Source of the DNA: a bacterium
Lineage (GTDB): Bacteria; Bacteroidota; Rhodothermia; Balneolales; M1805
Direction of reading: 5' to 3'
NCBI GenBank assembly: GCA_006226965.1
Contig: SBGQ01000063.1
Span: 1-38,144, forward strand
Length of the DNA stretch: 38,144 nt
A model generated the notes under the pieces. The model was not told the DNA's origin, searched no databases, and saw only the letters and a program-made list of their open reading frames with translations. A program made the position numbers and the translations under genes. Positions 28,688 to 36,703 of this stretch are shown in pieces; positions within the stretch are counted from its first letter, which is position 1, and every line of letters begins with the position of its first letter.

Positions 28688-28712
28688 CCTTTGGGTAAAT
28701 TGTCCCAAAAGG
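28688..28712 (-). promoter_or_regulatory. Short dyad just ahead of the cysE start codon
   Basis: CCTTTGGG (28688-28695) and CCCAAAAGG (28704-28712) form an inverted repeat with one bulged base, 7 bp upstream of the ATG. In the transcript it would fold right against the start codon; as DNA it could be an operator. The reverse-strand word TACCTTTT in its distal arm also resembles a -7 box. Function not known. Confidence 0.35.
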
Positions 28713-28822
28713 TACGGCGTTTGCTAATTTATTGCCTTTATGAGTTTGATAAAGCTTTTTTATAAGCATTAAAGCTCAGAGGTAGTATTCAAACAATTGT
28801 AAATCTAACTGATTAGAAATAG

Positions 28823-31114
28823 CTAGAAGGCATGACCGATACCAAAGAACCAATACAGTTGTTTATCGTTAAAAAAGCCGCTTCTTACCGGTTCATGTGC
28901 TCGGAAAGCTCCGTCAATACGAACAATTACGTAATTCCAGTCAATTCGAATACCAAGGCCGGTTCCAACAGCTGTTTCAGCTAAAACATTGGTAAATCTG
29001 AATCGGGTTTCTGTGTTTGGGTTACTAGGGCCGTTCCAAATATTACCGGCATCAACAAAAAAGCCTAGTTGCCAGTTCGCAGAAAACAGACTTTGAAATA
29101 TTTCCTGACGTAATTCCGCAAATGCAGCCAGTTTTATTTCCCCGCCGTTGGTTTGCGATGTATTATCCTGAACAGGACCCGGGCCTAATGTTGCCGGAGC
29201 CCAACCACGGATATCGGCTGCACCACCCGCAAAAAAGCGTCGAATAAGTGGAATACTGGTTGAACCGCCAAAGGGAAGTGCATATCCTGCATAACCGCGA
29301 TACATAAAAATAGAACCGTCGTTTATGGGAACATAGCGGCGATAATCAAGACTGATTTTTACGAATTGATCGTAACGTAATTTTGTGTTTCCCAAACTTG
29401 GAATGGTGTTATCTACAGTTTCAGGATCAAAAATAAAACGGTCGGCTAAATAGGGAAGTGTTCCGCCTAATTCTATGGATGACTCTAAATAATATCCGCG
29501 GTCATGTTTTATAATATCTGTGTTTAAATCACGAATAGTGTAGCGGATTTGGGAGTTAATCTGCGGGTTAAAATCCTGAAGGATTAAACTTTTTTGAAGA
29601 GGAGTAAGGTTGGGATTATTGTTTACTTCGTTTATAAACGATGATGTAGCTTCTGCATCAACCCAGTCAATTTCGAAAAAGTCGAATACAGAGCTCAATT
29701 TTTGAGTGTGATTGGCTTCGTATTTCAGGTTAAAACCGAAGTTGGCTTTAATATCGTAGTTGAATTGGTTGATTTGAGCCGCTCTAAGCAAATAAATGGT
29801 TCTGGAGTTTTCAAAAAGCGGATTTTTGTTTAAGCCCGAAAACGGGAAATTTAAACCGGGAACTGCATAACTGATTGTTGCTTCACTACTAAGCAGTAAC
29901 TTTTCGTTGTTATCTAACTGGGCATATTCGAAACTGCCTTTAACCCCGACTTCCAATTGCTCCGCAGAACCAAATAGGTTTCGATTTAAATAGGTTATAC
30001 CTGTACCTGCTCCCAAACCAAAACGCTGAAACCCGAATACGTTAAAGTTGATGGTATTTCGAGGCACGGTTTGTAAATCAACAAAAACAGGAAGTGTCGG
30101 ATTGTTGAAATTGGCTAAACCACCGTCAGCGCTTAGCGAAAACCGTCTTAAATTTGCGATTCCAAGCTGCTGGAGATTGCTAACCGAACGCAAGTACAAG
30201 GAATTGTTAAAGACGTCGCCAGGCTTAAATTTGAGCTGTTTATACAAGATTTCGAAGTCTGTCTCAGTACTAGGTGACTTGCTGATCAGAATTTTAGCTG
30301 AATCAACGGTATGCTCTTCAGTATTAAGCGTCAGTTTTTCGCTGTAATCGGTCTGACCCTCAGGGCCGGTTACGACGATGTGAGCATCCCCGAAATGATA
30401 CACGCGCCCTTGCTTTATCAATACAAGAATGTCTAAGAATTGAGTATCAATCGTATCTCGTTTTATCAAAAATCGAACAGAGTCTTTGGTAACTGCTGCA
30501 TATCCATTGTTTTTGAGCGCATCAATAATTCGATTTCTTTCCAGATTGATTCGCTCATAGTTGAACTTTTTGCCGGAACTAAAAAGAGTATCTGATAAAG
30601 CCTTATTCGTTAAATCGCTTTGTAACAAAAATCGTTTTTGACGCTCTTTGTCTGAAAATAAATTCAAACCATCATAAGCAATACTTTTAATGGTTGTTGA
30701 ACGCCCTTCTTCGATAATAAAGGATACTTCAACATCCGTTTTGTTGTATTGAATTACAGACGTATCAACACGAGTATCTAAAAAACCCTGAGATTCATAG
30801 TAGGTTTTAATACGATCGATATCTGCTGAAATGGTTTCTCTTACAAGGGGATAGGGTGCTTCACCTACAGATTTTGTGAGAACCCAAAGCCAATACCACG
30901 GACGAAAATTCGGAATGTTTAAAAACTCGCGGTTGGTTTTTGTTCGGATGATAGTTTCTAATACAGAAGTGCTTATTTCATCATTTCCGGTAATGCGGAC
31001 TTGTTTTACAAACAGGCTGGAATCGGCTTTTTGCTGAGCCGACACTACATCACTTGAAATCCCCCAGATCAAGAGAATAAATACGTAAAAACAACTAATT
31101 CCGACTTTTTTCAC
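28823..31114 (-). CDS. Omp85-family outer-membrane protein (TamA/BamA-like)
   Basis: 763 residues with a GTG start and a signal peptide (about 1-27, ending VVSAQ). POTRA-like repeats follow: VKQVRITGNDEISTSVL, TIKSIAYDGLNLFSD and further segments to about residue 350. The C-terminal 400 residues form a beta-barrel with the family signature RRFFAGGAADIRGWAP near residue 650 and a final aromatic strand ending GHAF. It is expected to insert or export proteins at the outer membrane. It is the second Omp85 gene in the window and differs clearly from the one at the left edge. A TATCTTTG box lies 5 bp upstream of the GTG, so the message may have almost no leader. Confidence 0.88.
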   Translation of the reverse strand: MKKVGISCFYVFILLIWGISSDVVSAQQKADSSLFVKQVRITGNDEISTSVLETIIRTKTNREFLNIPNFRPWYWLWVLTKSVGEAPYPLVRETISADIDRIKTYYESQGFLDTRVDTSVIQYNKTDVEVSFIIEEGRSTTIKSIAYDGLNLFSDKERQKRFLLQSDLTNKALSDTLFSSGKKFNYERINLERNRIIDALKNNGYAAVTKDSVRFLIKRDTIDTQFLDILVLIKQGRVYHFGDAHIVVTGPEGQTDYSEKLTLNTEEHTVDSAKILISKSPSTETDFEILYKQLKFKPGDVFNNSLYLRSVSNLQQLGIANLRRFSLSADGGLANFNNPTLPVFVDLQTVPRNTINFNVFGFQRFGLGAGTGITYLNRNLFGSAEQLEVGVKGSFEYAQLDNNEKLLLSSEATISYAVPGLNFPFSGLNKNPLFENSRTIYLLRAAQINQFNYDIKANFGFNLKYEANHTQKLSSVFDFFEIDWVDAEATSSFINEVNNNPNLTPLQKSLILQDFNPQINSQIRYTIRDLNTDIIKHDRGYYLESSIELGGTLPYLADRFIFDPETVDNTIPSLGNTKLRYDQFVKISLDYRRYVPINDGSIFMYRGYAGYALPFGGSTSIPLIRRFFAGGAADIRGWAPATLGPGPVQDNTSQTNGGEIKLAAFAELRQEIFQSLFSANWQLGFFVDAGNIWNGPSNPNTETRFRFTNVLAETAVGTGLGIRIDWNYVIVRIDGAFRAHEPVRSGFFNDKQLYWFFGIGHAF

Positions 31115-31118
31115 TGCT

Positions 31119-31126
31119 CAAAGATA
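31119..31126 (-). promoter_or_regulatory. -7 promoter box TATCTTTG next to the Omp85 start
   Basis: On the minus strand TATCTTTG is a perfect TAnnTTTG box, only 4 bp from the GTG at 31112-31114. About 19 bp further upstream is CTGTTTT, a weak -33 element. Transcription would start at or within a base or two of the start codon. Confidence 0.5.
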
Positions 31127-31160
31127 GGGTATCAGTTTTGGAAAACAGAATAGAACTATC

Positions 31161-31198
31161 AAAAAAAAAGCCGACTTATGCAGACATAAATCGGCTTT
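31161..31198 (-). terminator. Terminator of the DUF2795 gene (minus strand)
   Basis: AAAGCCGACTTATG (31167-31180), loop CAGA, CATAAATCGGCTTT (31185-31198), a 14-bp stem with one mismatch. On the minus strand it is followed by nine T residues. It separates the DUF2795 gene from the downstream Omp85 gene. Confidence 0.88.
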
Positions 31199-31217
31199 AT
31201 TAAAAGGATAAAACGGG

Positions 31218-31463
31218 TTACACTTCGTCGTAATCGAAGCCTTCGTCTTCTTCATTATGGAAGAAATCTTCTTTCATGATATAATCAGGCCAGATTTCTT
31301 CAATACTTTCGTATGGAGTGTCGTCTTCTTCATCAAGTTCATAGAGGTTGTCTAGTACCTGTTGAGGACAACCATTACGCTCAGCCCATTCAATAAGCTC
31401 AGCTCGGGTTGACGGCCATGGAGCATCTTCTAAAGTTGCTGCTAGTTCAATAGTCCAATACAT
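31218..31463 (-). CDS. DUF2795 domain protein
   Basis: 81 residues, very acidic. It begins MYWTIELAATLEDAPWPSTRAELIEWAERNG, the DUF2795 signature, and continues LYELDEEDDTPYESIEEIWPDY. Members are small, soluble and of unknown function; related proteins occur throughout Bacteroidota. It is a single-gene unit closed by a strong terminator. Length and start are as usual for the family. Confidence 0.85.
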   Translation of the reverse strand: MYWTIELAATLEDAPWPSTRAELIEWAERNGCPQQVLDNLYELDEEDDTPYESIEEIWPDYIMKEDFFHNEEDEGFDYDEV

Positions 31464-31659
31464 AGATTAAGGTGTTGTTATTCGTGGATTAAAATGTTTG
31501 TCGTAATAAACAATAGTTTGGGAGAAAATCAAGCACAAAATGTGATAATTTGAAAATTAATTTATCGCATAAGAACGTACTCGAATCTCTTTAATATATT
31601 TCGTAGTATTCGGCGCGAATATATAACATTTTAAATCAACTAAAAAAGGCATAAATATT

Positions 31660-31875
31660 ATGTTTGGTAGTTTTGGTGGTATGGAACTCGTAGTAATCGT
31701 ATTAATCGTTTTACTCTTGTTTGGTGCCAAAAAAATCCCTGAATTAGCACGTGGAATTGGCCAAGGAATTAATGAATTCAAAAAAGCTTCCGGTGAAATC
31801 CGCAAAGAAATTGAACGCGGTGCAAATGAATCGGATGAATTGAATAAAAAGAACGAGTCCACAAAAACACACTAA
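31660..31875 (+). CDS. tatA: Sec-independent protein translocase subunit TatA
   Basis: 71 residues. A short N-terminal segment, one hydrophobic helix (about residues 8-22, [23 protein letters not shown] with the conserved FG hinge) and an amphipathic, charged tail are the TatA/E form. It oligomerises in the inner membrane to move folded proteins. No tatC is visible here. The gatA start is 13 bp downstream, so both are probably on one transcript. A TATATTTC word at 31595-31602 may be the -7 box. Confidence 0.9.
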   Translation: MFGSFGGMELVVIVLIVLLLFGAKKIPELARGIGQGINEFKKASGEIRKEIERGANESDELNKKNESTKTH

Positions 31876-31888
31876 CCCATACTACGTT

Positions 31889-33421
31889 TTGGCGTTTACA
31901 GATTTCAGAACCACTCGAAACGCTCTTCTGAACGGGCAAACTACGCTCCCCGAAGTTGTAGAATCATTTTTATCAACCATTGAAAAAACGAACAAGGATA
32001 TTAATTCCTTTGTAGCGGTTTACCCTGAGCAAGCCCTCGAAAAAGCAAAAGAAATTCAGAAAAAGTTGGATAACGGACAGGCCGGAGCTCTTGCAGGCGC
32101 TGTTATGGGTATCAAAGATGTAATTACTGAAAAAGGTAAACAAGCTACGTGTGCGTCTAATTATCTGCGTAATTACGAAGCCGTTTACGATGCAACGGTG
32201 ATTGAACGTCTTAAAAACGCTGATGCTGTTTTTGTTGGTCGTTTGAACATGGACGAATTTGCCATGGGTTCATCAAACGAAAACTCCATTTTCGGGGCTA
32301 CTAAGAATCCGCATGACACTACTCGTGTTCCCGGTGGTTCATCCGGCGCTTCTGCGGCTTCTGTGGCAGCCAATCAGGTAAACCTGAGTCTTGGTTCAGA
32401 TACCGGTGGTTCGATTCGTCAACCGGCTGCTTACTGCGGTGTAGTAGGAGTGAAACCAACGTACGGACGTGTTTCTCGATACGGGTTAATCGCTTATGCT
32501 TCTTCATTTGATAGTATCGGTCCTTTAGCGCATTCCGTTGCCGATACTGCCGATGCCTTACACGTTATTGCCGGACGCGATGCAAACGACGGAACTTCAG
32601 CCGATGTTGCTGTACCGAATTTTAATGCCATTATCGATTCTCCTGATTCTAACATCAAAATCGGTGTTCCTGCGGAATATTTTGGTGAAGGTCTCGACCC
32701 GGAAATCAAATCAGTTATCGAAGGTCAATTACAAAAATTGGCTTCAAATGGTGCAGAACTTATTCCGATACATTTACCGCATTCGGCTTATGCCATTGCA
32801 ACGTATTACATTTTAGCAACAGCAGAAGCTTCCAGTAATCTTGCTCGATTTGATGGTGTTCGTTACGGCCACCGTACCGACATGAAAGTATTGAAAGAAC
32901 AACTGGCTGCAGAAGCTCAACAAATTAAAGAGCGAATCAAAGTTGCCGGCGGTTCTACAGAAGAGTTAGACCAGGCGCTAAAAGGAATTGACTCCGCATT
33001 AGTAAGAATGTACAAGCAATCCAGAACAGAAGGTTTTGGTGCTGAAGTAAAACGCCGAATCATGTTAGGTACGTATGTATTAAGTGCTGGTTATTATGAT
33101 GCGTATTACGGTAAAGCTCAAAAAATTCGTCGTTTAATCAGTAACGATTTTAAAGATGCGTTTTCTAAAGTTGATGTGATTGTTTCTCCGACTGCACCAA
33201 CAACGGCTTTCAAAATCGGAAGTAATATTGATGATCCTGTTCAAATGTACTTGAATGATATTTACACGATTTCAGCGAATTTGGCCGGTATTTGTGGAAT
33301 ATCAGTTCCTGTAACCAATCACTCAGCTGATGCTATGCCGATTGGTATTCAGTTTATGGCTGATGTGTACAGAGAAGATAACTTGTTCCGAGCCGGACGT
33401 TTGGTTGAGTTAACTCGCTAA
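31889..33421 (+). CDS. gatA: Asp-tRNA(Asn)/Glu-tRNA(Gln) amidotransferase subunit A
   Basis: 510 residues, the glutaminase/amidase subunit of GatCAB, which converts misacylated Glu-tRNA(Gln) or Asp-tRNA(Asn). The amidase signature triad is complete: Lys76 (GIKDV), Ser151 in PGGSSGAS and nucleophile Ser175 in SDTGGSIRQPA, with the usual 75 and 24 residue spacing. The reading frame begins with TTG, since the next ATG is well inside the catalytic domain; the N-terminal MAFTDFRTTRNALLNG is a normal GatA start. It sits 13 bp after tatA. gatB and gatC are not in the window. Confidence 0.93.
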   Translation: MAFTDFRTTRNALLNGQTTLPEVVESFLSTIEKTNKDINSFVAVYPEQALEKAKEIQKKLDNGQAGALAGAVMGIKDVITEKGKQATCASNYLRNYEAVYDATVIERLKNADAVFVGRLNMDEFAMGSSNENSIFGATKNPHDTTRVPGGSSGASAASVAANQVNLSLGSDTGGSIRQPAAYCGVVGVKPTYGRVSRYGLIAYASSFDSIGPLAHSVADTADALHVIAGRDANDGTSADVAVPNFNAIIDSPDSNIKIGVPAEYFGEGLDPEIKSVIEGQLQKLASNGAELIPIHLPHSAYAIATYYILATAEASSNLARFDGVRYGHRTDMKVLKEQLAAEAQQIKERIKVAGGSTEELDQALKGIDSALVRMYKQSRTEGFGAEVKRRIMLGTYVLSAGYYDAYYGKAQKIRRLISNDFKDAFSKVDVIVSPTAPTTAFKIGSNIDDPVQMYLNDIYTISANLAGICGISVPVTNHSADAMPIGIQFMADVYREDNLFRAGRLVELTR

Positions 33422-33446
33422 GAATCAATCACTTTCTTAATAATTT

Positions 33447-33478
33447 AAAAGCCTCTGTTTTCTCAGGGGCTTTTTTTT
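33447..33478 (+). terminator. Terminator of tatA-gatA
   Basis: AAAAGCCTCTG (33447-33457) pairs with CAGGGGCTTTT (33464-33474) with one G-T wobble, and eight T residues run from 33471. Confidence 0.88.
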
Positions 33479-33499
33479 GCTCTTAGACACCCGGAAACA

Positions 33500-33526
33500 A
33501 AAAAGGACAGCATGGCTGTCCTTTTT
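33500..33526. terminator. Terminator of the S41 protease gene, probably bidirectional
   Basis: AAAAAGGACAGC (33500-33511), loop ATG, GCTGTCCTTTTT (33515-33526), a perfect 12-bp stem with A and T ends for both directions. It lies 21 bp behind the minus-strand stop. Confidence 0.88.
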
Positions 33527-33547
33527 ATCAATTCTAAACGGTTTCGA

Positions 33548-35428
33548 TTACTTGCTTTTTGAAACGTGTGAAGCTCTGTAATCCTGAAGTTTTTTCACAT
33601 CGCCCCAAAGTTTCATGGCTTCTTTGAGTGTAGTATCGAACACATCATTATACACTTGATAGAAAGATTGTGCACCCCAAACCTGACGTGCGACATAAGC
33701 TTTCAAAAATCCTTCTGCAATCCAGCGTTCTTTCTCGTAAGTGCCTTTCATCGCAAATAAGGTATCATTTCTGATGGTTGTTTTCATGGTTGTATCGGAT
33801 TCAACAAAACCATTTTGCATGAGTAAGTTTCTAAAATCGAGCATGTCTTTATCGGTGAAAGCAAACTCTTTTCTGAATTTTACTAAGTCTTTATTGTATT
33901 TTTTGTTGAGCTTATCGCCGTTTTTTTCCATATAACTCAATACGAACTCTAAATCGAGGCGTTTGCGTCGCATTAAGCCAAGAATGGCACTTTGTGTTGT
34001 ATCATCTTCAACGATATGGTCGGGTACAATACCGCCGCCGCCATAAACGGTTCTGCCTGCATCGGTACTGTAGCGCAATGAATCCGGTACTTTTTCAACA
34101 AATTGTTCCGCATCAGACATGGCATCGTGCGAGCGTTTGATTAATTCGTAGGCATAGTCTTCACGTCCTTTGAAATAAGGTTTTTGAACCAAGCGACCGG
34201 AAGGAGTGTAGTATTTCGAAATAGTTACACGAATACTGCTACCGTCAACCAATTCATATTGTTGTTGAACCAAGCCTTTTCCGAATGAACGGCGACCAAC
34301 AATTAAACCTAAGTCGTGATCTTGAATGGCACCTGAAACAATCTCAGAAGCAGAAGCAGAACCTTCGTTGATTAAAATCATCATTGGTTTTCCGAAGAAC
34401 GCATCTTCATCAGTAGCCATAAAGTCTTGGTTAAAACGAGATTTACGTCCGCGTGTGGAGAGCAATTTCATATCAGATGATAAAAACTCATCAGCGATAC
34501 GAAGTGCCTGATCCATAAAACCGCCGCCGTTGTTTCTCAAATCGAGAATAAGTTGAGTCATGCCTTGCGCTTTTAAGTCTTTCATCGCAGAGATAAATTC
34601 ATCGTAAGTAGTTCTGGCGAAACGGTTTACTTTTATATATCCGGTTTTACTGTCTAACATATAAGAAGCATCAACCGTGTAAATCGGAATATCATCACGA
34701 ATGATAGTAAACGGAATTAAATCGCTTACACCATGGCGTTTAATACCAACTCGTACTTTTGAGCCTTTTGGACCTCGTAAATTTTTTACCACTTTATCGT
34801 TGGTAAAACCAACAGCGCTGGAGTCGTTAATACTTACAATTTTATCTCCGGCTTCGATACCGATACTTTCAGAAGGACCGCCTGTTAAGGGTGTAACAAC
34901 GGTAATGGTATCGTTAATAATGTCGAACTGAACACCGATACCCTGAAATTTCCCGTCGAATTCTTCCTGAATACGTTCGTTGTCTTCTTTTTCTATATAA
35001 ATAGAGTGCGGGTCCAAATCTTTGAACATAAATCGAATAGCATCTTCCGTACGTTTATCCATGTCTTCCTCAGGTTTTAGCTGAGACAGATAATTATAGG
35101 CTTGTTCAAAACGCATGACAGACTGACGCAAATCGTTCACTTTAAATTCAGCAAAATTGGTTGTATCGAGCGGAGTGCCTTGGATAACAACGGTAGAGTC
35201 GCTCATTCGGCTCACTAAGCCTTTTAAGCTGTTTTTATACAACTCGTCGATATCTACAACATCCACATAGTTGTCTAAAATCTGACGTTGTACCTGAATG
35301 TATTTTTGAAGATGTGTTCTGCTGGGATTTTGCTCACTTGAAAAAACGGAATCAACGTCTGTAACGAATAGAATCGTTAAAATTAAGGCTGATAATAGAT
35401 TCGGATAAAAGAAACGTTTTACTGACAT
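33548..35428 (-). CDS. PDZ-containing S41 family C-terminal processing protease
   Basis: 626 residues. An N-terminal hydrophobic segment (about 10-23) exports or anchors the enzyme. A helical region with LDPHS follows, then PDZ (about 158-240) and the S41 core. The Ser/Lys dyad is present: Ser359 in NEGSASASEI and Lys384 in RSFGKGLVQ. A C-terminal region of about 190 residues beyond the core is helical and charged. Such CtpA-like proteases cut envelope proteins near the C-terminus; in Bacteroidota several process or degrade secreted cargo. Convergent with gatA. Confidence 0.92.
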   Translation of the reverse strand: MSVKRFFYPNLLSALILTILFVTDVDSVFSSEQNPSRTHLQKYIQVQRQILDNYVDVVDIDELYKNSLKGLVSRMSDSTVVIQGTPLDTTNFAEFKVNDLRQSVMRFEQAYNYLSQLKPEEDMDKRTEDAIRFMFKDLDPHSIYIEKEDNERIQEEFDGKFQGIGVQFDIINDTITVVTPLTGGPSESIGIEAGDKIVSINDSSAVGFTNDKVVKNLRGPKGSKVRVGIKRHGVSDLIPFTIIRDDIPIYTVDASYMLDSKTGYIKVNRFARTTYDEFISAMKDLKAQGMTQLILDLRNNGGGFMDQALRIADEFLSSDMKLLSTRGRKSRFNQDFMATDEDAFFGKPMMILINEGSASASEIVSGAIQDHDLGLIVGRRSFGKGLVQQQYELVDGSSIRVTISKYYTPSGRLVQKPYFKGREDYAYELIKRSHDAMSDAEQFVEKVPDSLRYSTDAGRTVYGGGGIVPDHIVEDDTTQSAILGLMRRKRLDLEFVLSYMEKNGDKLNKKYNKDLVKFRKEFAFTDKDMLDFRNLLMQNGFVESDTTMKTTIRNDTLFAMKGTYEKERWIAEGFLKAYVARQVWGAQSFYQVYNDVFDTTLKEAMKLWGDVKKLQDYRASHVSKSK

Positions 35429-35466
35429 AAACCAAAATCAATATGAATAATGTGCGCTGGTTAACG

Positions 35467-35473
35467 CAAAGTA
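35467..35473 (-). promoter_or_regulatory. Candidate -7 box of the S41 protease gene
   Basis: Minus-strand TACTTTG, the same word as ahead of the sensor kinase gene (20656-20662). The start codon is 38 bp downstream. No clear TTG at -33 is seen. Confidence 0.3.
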
Positions 35474-35535
35474 GAAGAATATATGATTCTATGATGAAAG
35501 TTTAATGAAGTTTTTCGCTTAAAACGTTCTTAAAG

Positions 35536-35631
35536 TGATGAGTTGATGAGTTGATGAGTTGATTAGTTGATGAGTTGATGAGTTGATGAGTTGATGAGTT
35601 GATGAGTTGATGAGTTGATGAGTTGATTAGT
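35536..35631 (-). repeat. Octanucleotide tandem array, 12 units
   Basis: Twelve 8-bp units, TGATGAGT with two TGATTAGT variants (35560-35567 and 35624-35631), then degenerate units to about 35650. Read in the other phase the unit is TTGATGAG, and the variant TTGATTAG is exactly the reverse complement of the unit at 6512-6575. Confidence 0.88.
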
Positions 35632-35669
35632 TGATGTAATGATGAAATGATTTTGTAACGTAAAAACAC

Positions 35670-35697
35670 GTCACTCCCGTGCATACGGGAGTCTCAT
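35670..35697 (-). repeat. Dispersed hairpin element, copy 2
   Basis: ACTCCCGT (35673-35680), loop GCAT, ACGGGAGT (35685-35692). On the minus strand it reads GAGACTCCC...GGGAGTGAC and is followed after about 40 bp by the octamer array, the same order and orientation as copy 1 at 6449-6476. Confidence 0.6.
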
Positions 35698-35749
35698 GTT
35701 GATTGGGATTTTGCAGAAAATAAAGTGTTAAACAGGTTGTAAATGGTAT

Positions 35750-35775
35750 GAGATTCCCTCATCCGAGTGAATGAC
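35750..35775 (+). repeat. Dispersed hairpin element, copy 3
   Basis: GAGATTCCCTC, loop ATCC, GAGTGAATGAC; stem ATTCCCTC/GAGTGAAT with one mismatch. The ATCC loop is the same as in copy 1. No octamer array is attached. Confidence 0.5.
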
Positions 35776-35840
35776 TTCTATGGGAAAATCAAGTCAGGAG
35801 CAAAAGTAGGCTTCGCTATACACGTTTTCGAGAGATGCCT

Positions 35841-35865
35841 AGATTGCTGCTTTCGCAGCAATGAC
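35841..35865 (+). repeat. Dispersed hairpin element, copy 4
   Basis: AGATTGCTGC, loop TTTC, GCAGCAATGAC; perfect 8-bp stem ATTGCTGC/GCAGCAAT (35843-35850, 35855-35862). The outer AGAT...AATGAC frame matches copy 3. Confidence 0.55.
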
Positions 35866-35875
35866 GTGGCTTAAT

Positions 35876-35900
35876 GTCATTCCGTTGAAAAACGGCATCT
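35876..35900 (-). repeat. Dispersed hairpin element, copy 5
   Basis: GTCATTCCGTT, loop GAAA, AACGGCATCT; stem CCGTT/AACGG. On the minus strand it has the AGATgCC...GGAATGAC frame. It lies 10 bp from copy 4 and is inverted to it. Confidence 0.5.
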
Positions 35901-36006
35901 GGGAACTGGCAACCAAGAAAAAAAACTGTTCTGTTTTTGCAGAAGCATAGCACCACGTTTACGCGTTTTTAGCCTGCAAAATGACTAAGTATAAATGCAG
36001 AAGCGG

Positions 36007-36133
36007 GTTTAACGTTACTGCTATTCGCATTGCAAAACACTTTATTTAACTCAAAACAGTTTGAGCTTGCGCCCAAAACTCTATTACTTTAATACAATTT
36101 CGTGCATTCGCTCTTTTTATTACTCCGTTAGTT
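36007..36133 (-). other. Possible attC-like segment at the end of the VOC gene
   Basis: On the minus strand the VOC stop codon is inside AACTAACGG, close to the RYYYAAC box of integron attC sites (one mismatch). About 120 bp on is CGTTAAAC, a perfect GTTRRRY box. Size and placement of the stop codon fit a gene cassette end. The inner L boxes do not pair convincingly and there is no integrase in the window, so this is weak. Confidence 0.25.
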
Positions 36134-36625
36134 TGGAGAGTTAAGAGCCATTTTATTTCCTTCCGAGTCAAGGAAAATAGCAAAGTACCCACTTTCATCT
36201 GCGTGAGCTGTTTTAGGTACTAGGATTTGTCCGCCATTTTGTTCTACTCTGTCAAGAACTATTTGGAGATTTTCTCCTGCGTTCAAGTACATTGTAACTC
36301 CGTCCGCAGATGGTTTATATCCGTCTGCCTGAATTATGACGCCAGTTACCAATTGTCCTTCATAAGGCAATATTCCCATTTGCATTCCTTCAACATCCAT
36401 TTTTTCTATTTTGATGTCTAACAATGCCTGATAAAAAGTAATTGCTCGTGAAATATCCTTTGCAGGAATCTCAAACATTGAAATGTAACTCTTCATATCT
36501 GTTGCTTTTGAATGTATTAAAGTGTCTTTTGCCGTTGCTTCAGAATTTGTCTTGTCCGAATTGGTGCATGAAACAAAACATATTGCAGAAACCAACGAAG
36601 CTAATAGTATTGCTTTGACTTCCAT
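36128..36625 (-). CDS. Lipoprotein with VOC (glyoxalase-like) domain
   Basis: 165 residues. The N-terminal segment ends in FVSC (Cys20), a lipobox, followed by a short Ser/Thr/Lys linker. From Met44 (MKSYISMFEIPAKDISRAITFYQALLDI) the rest is a single VOC domain with MGILPYEG, GVTMYLNA and DESGYFAIFLDSEGNKMAL motifs. Homologous VOC proteins of this type are usually cytosolic and begin at the position of that Met, so the exported, lipid-anchored form is unusual. The His and Glu positions of metal-dependent glyoxalases are not clearly complete. The AraC regulator lies 78 bp upstream on the same strand. The function is unknown. Confidence 0.8.
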   Translation of the reverse strand: MEVKAILLASLVSAICFVSCTNSDKTNSEATAKDTLIHSKATDMKSYISMFEIPAKDISRAITFYQALLDIKIEKMDVEGMQMGILPYEGQLVTGVIIQADGYKPSADGVTMYLNAGENLQIVLDRVEQNGGQILVPKTAHADESGYFAIFLDSEGNKMALNSPN

Positions 36626-36703
36626 TGATGTGCTAAGTTTTAATTCAATTGCAAATTAGAGGTAAGTAAAAAGTCAAAATAGTAGAAATGCGACACTAAA
36701 AAA

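Larger units (their letters stand above)
35429..36127. other. 699-bp gene-free region rich in repeats
   Basis: No supported gene. A minus-strand frame (35502-35684) encodes only a repeating THQLINSS peptide from the octamer array. The region holds that array, four short hairpins of one family, and a stretch (35904-36127) with weak dyads (TTTTGCAG at 35935-35942 with CTGCAAAA at 35974-35981). It marks the border between the housekeeping part and the AT-rich right-hand group. Confidence 0.7.

Noticed and set aside
35502-35684. Minus-strand frame coding a THQLINSS repeat peptide
   Set aside because: It is a translation of the octamer array; 8-bp units shift frame every repeat and the composition is not protein-like.
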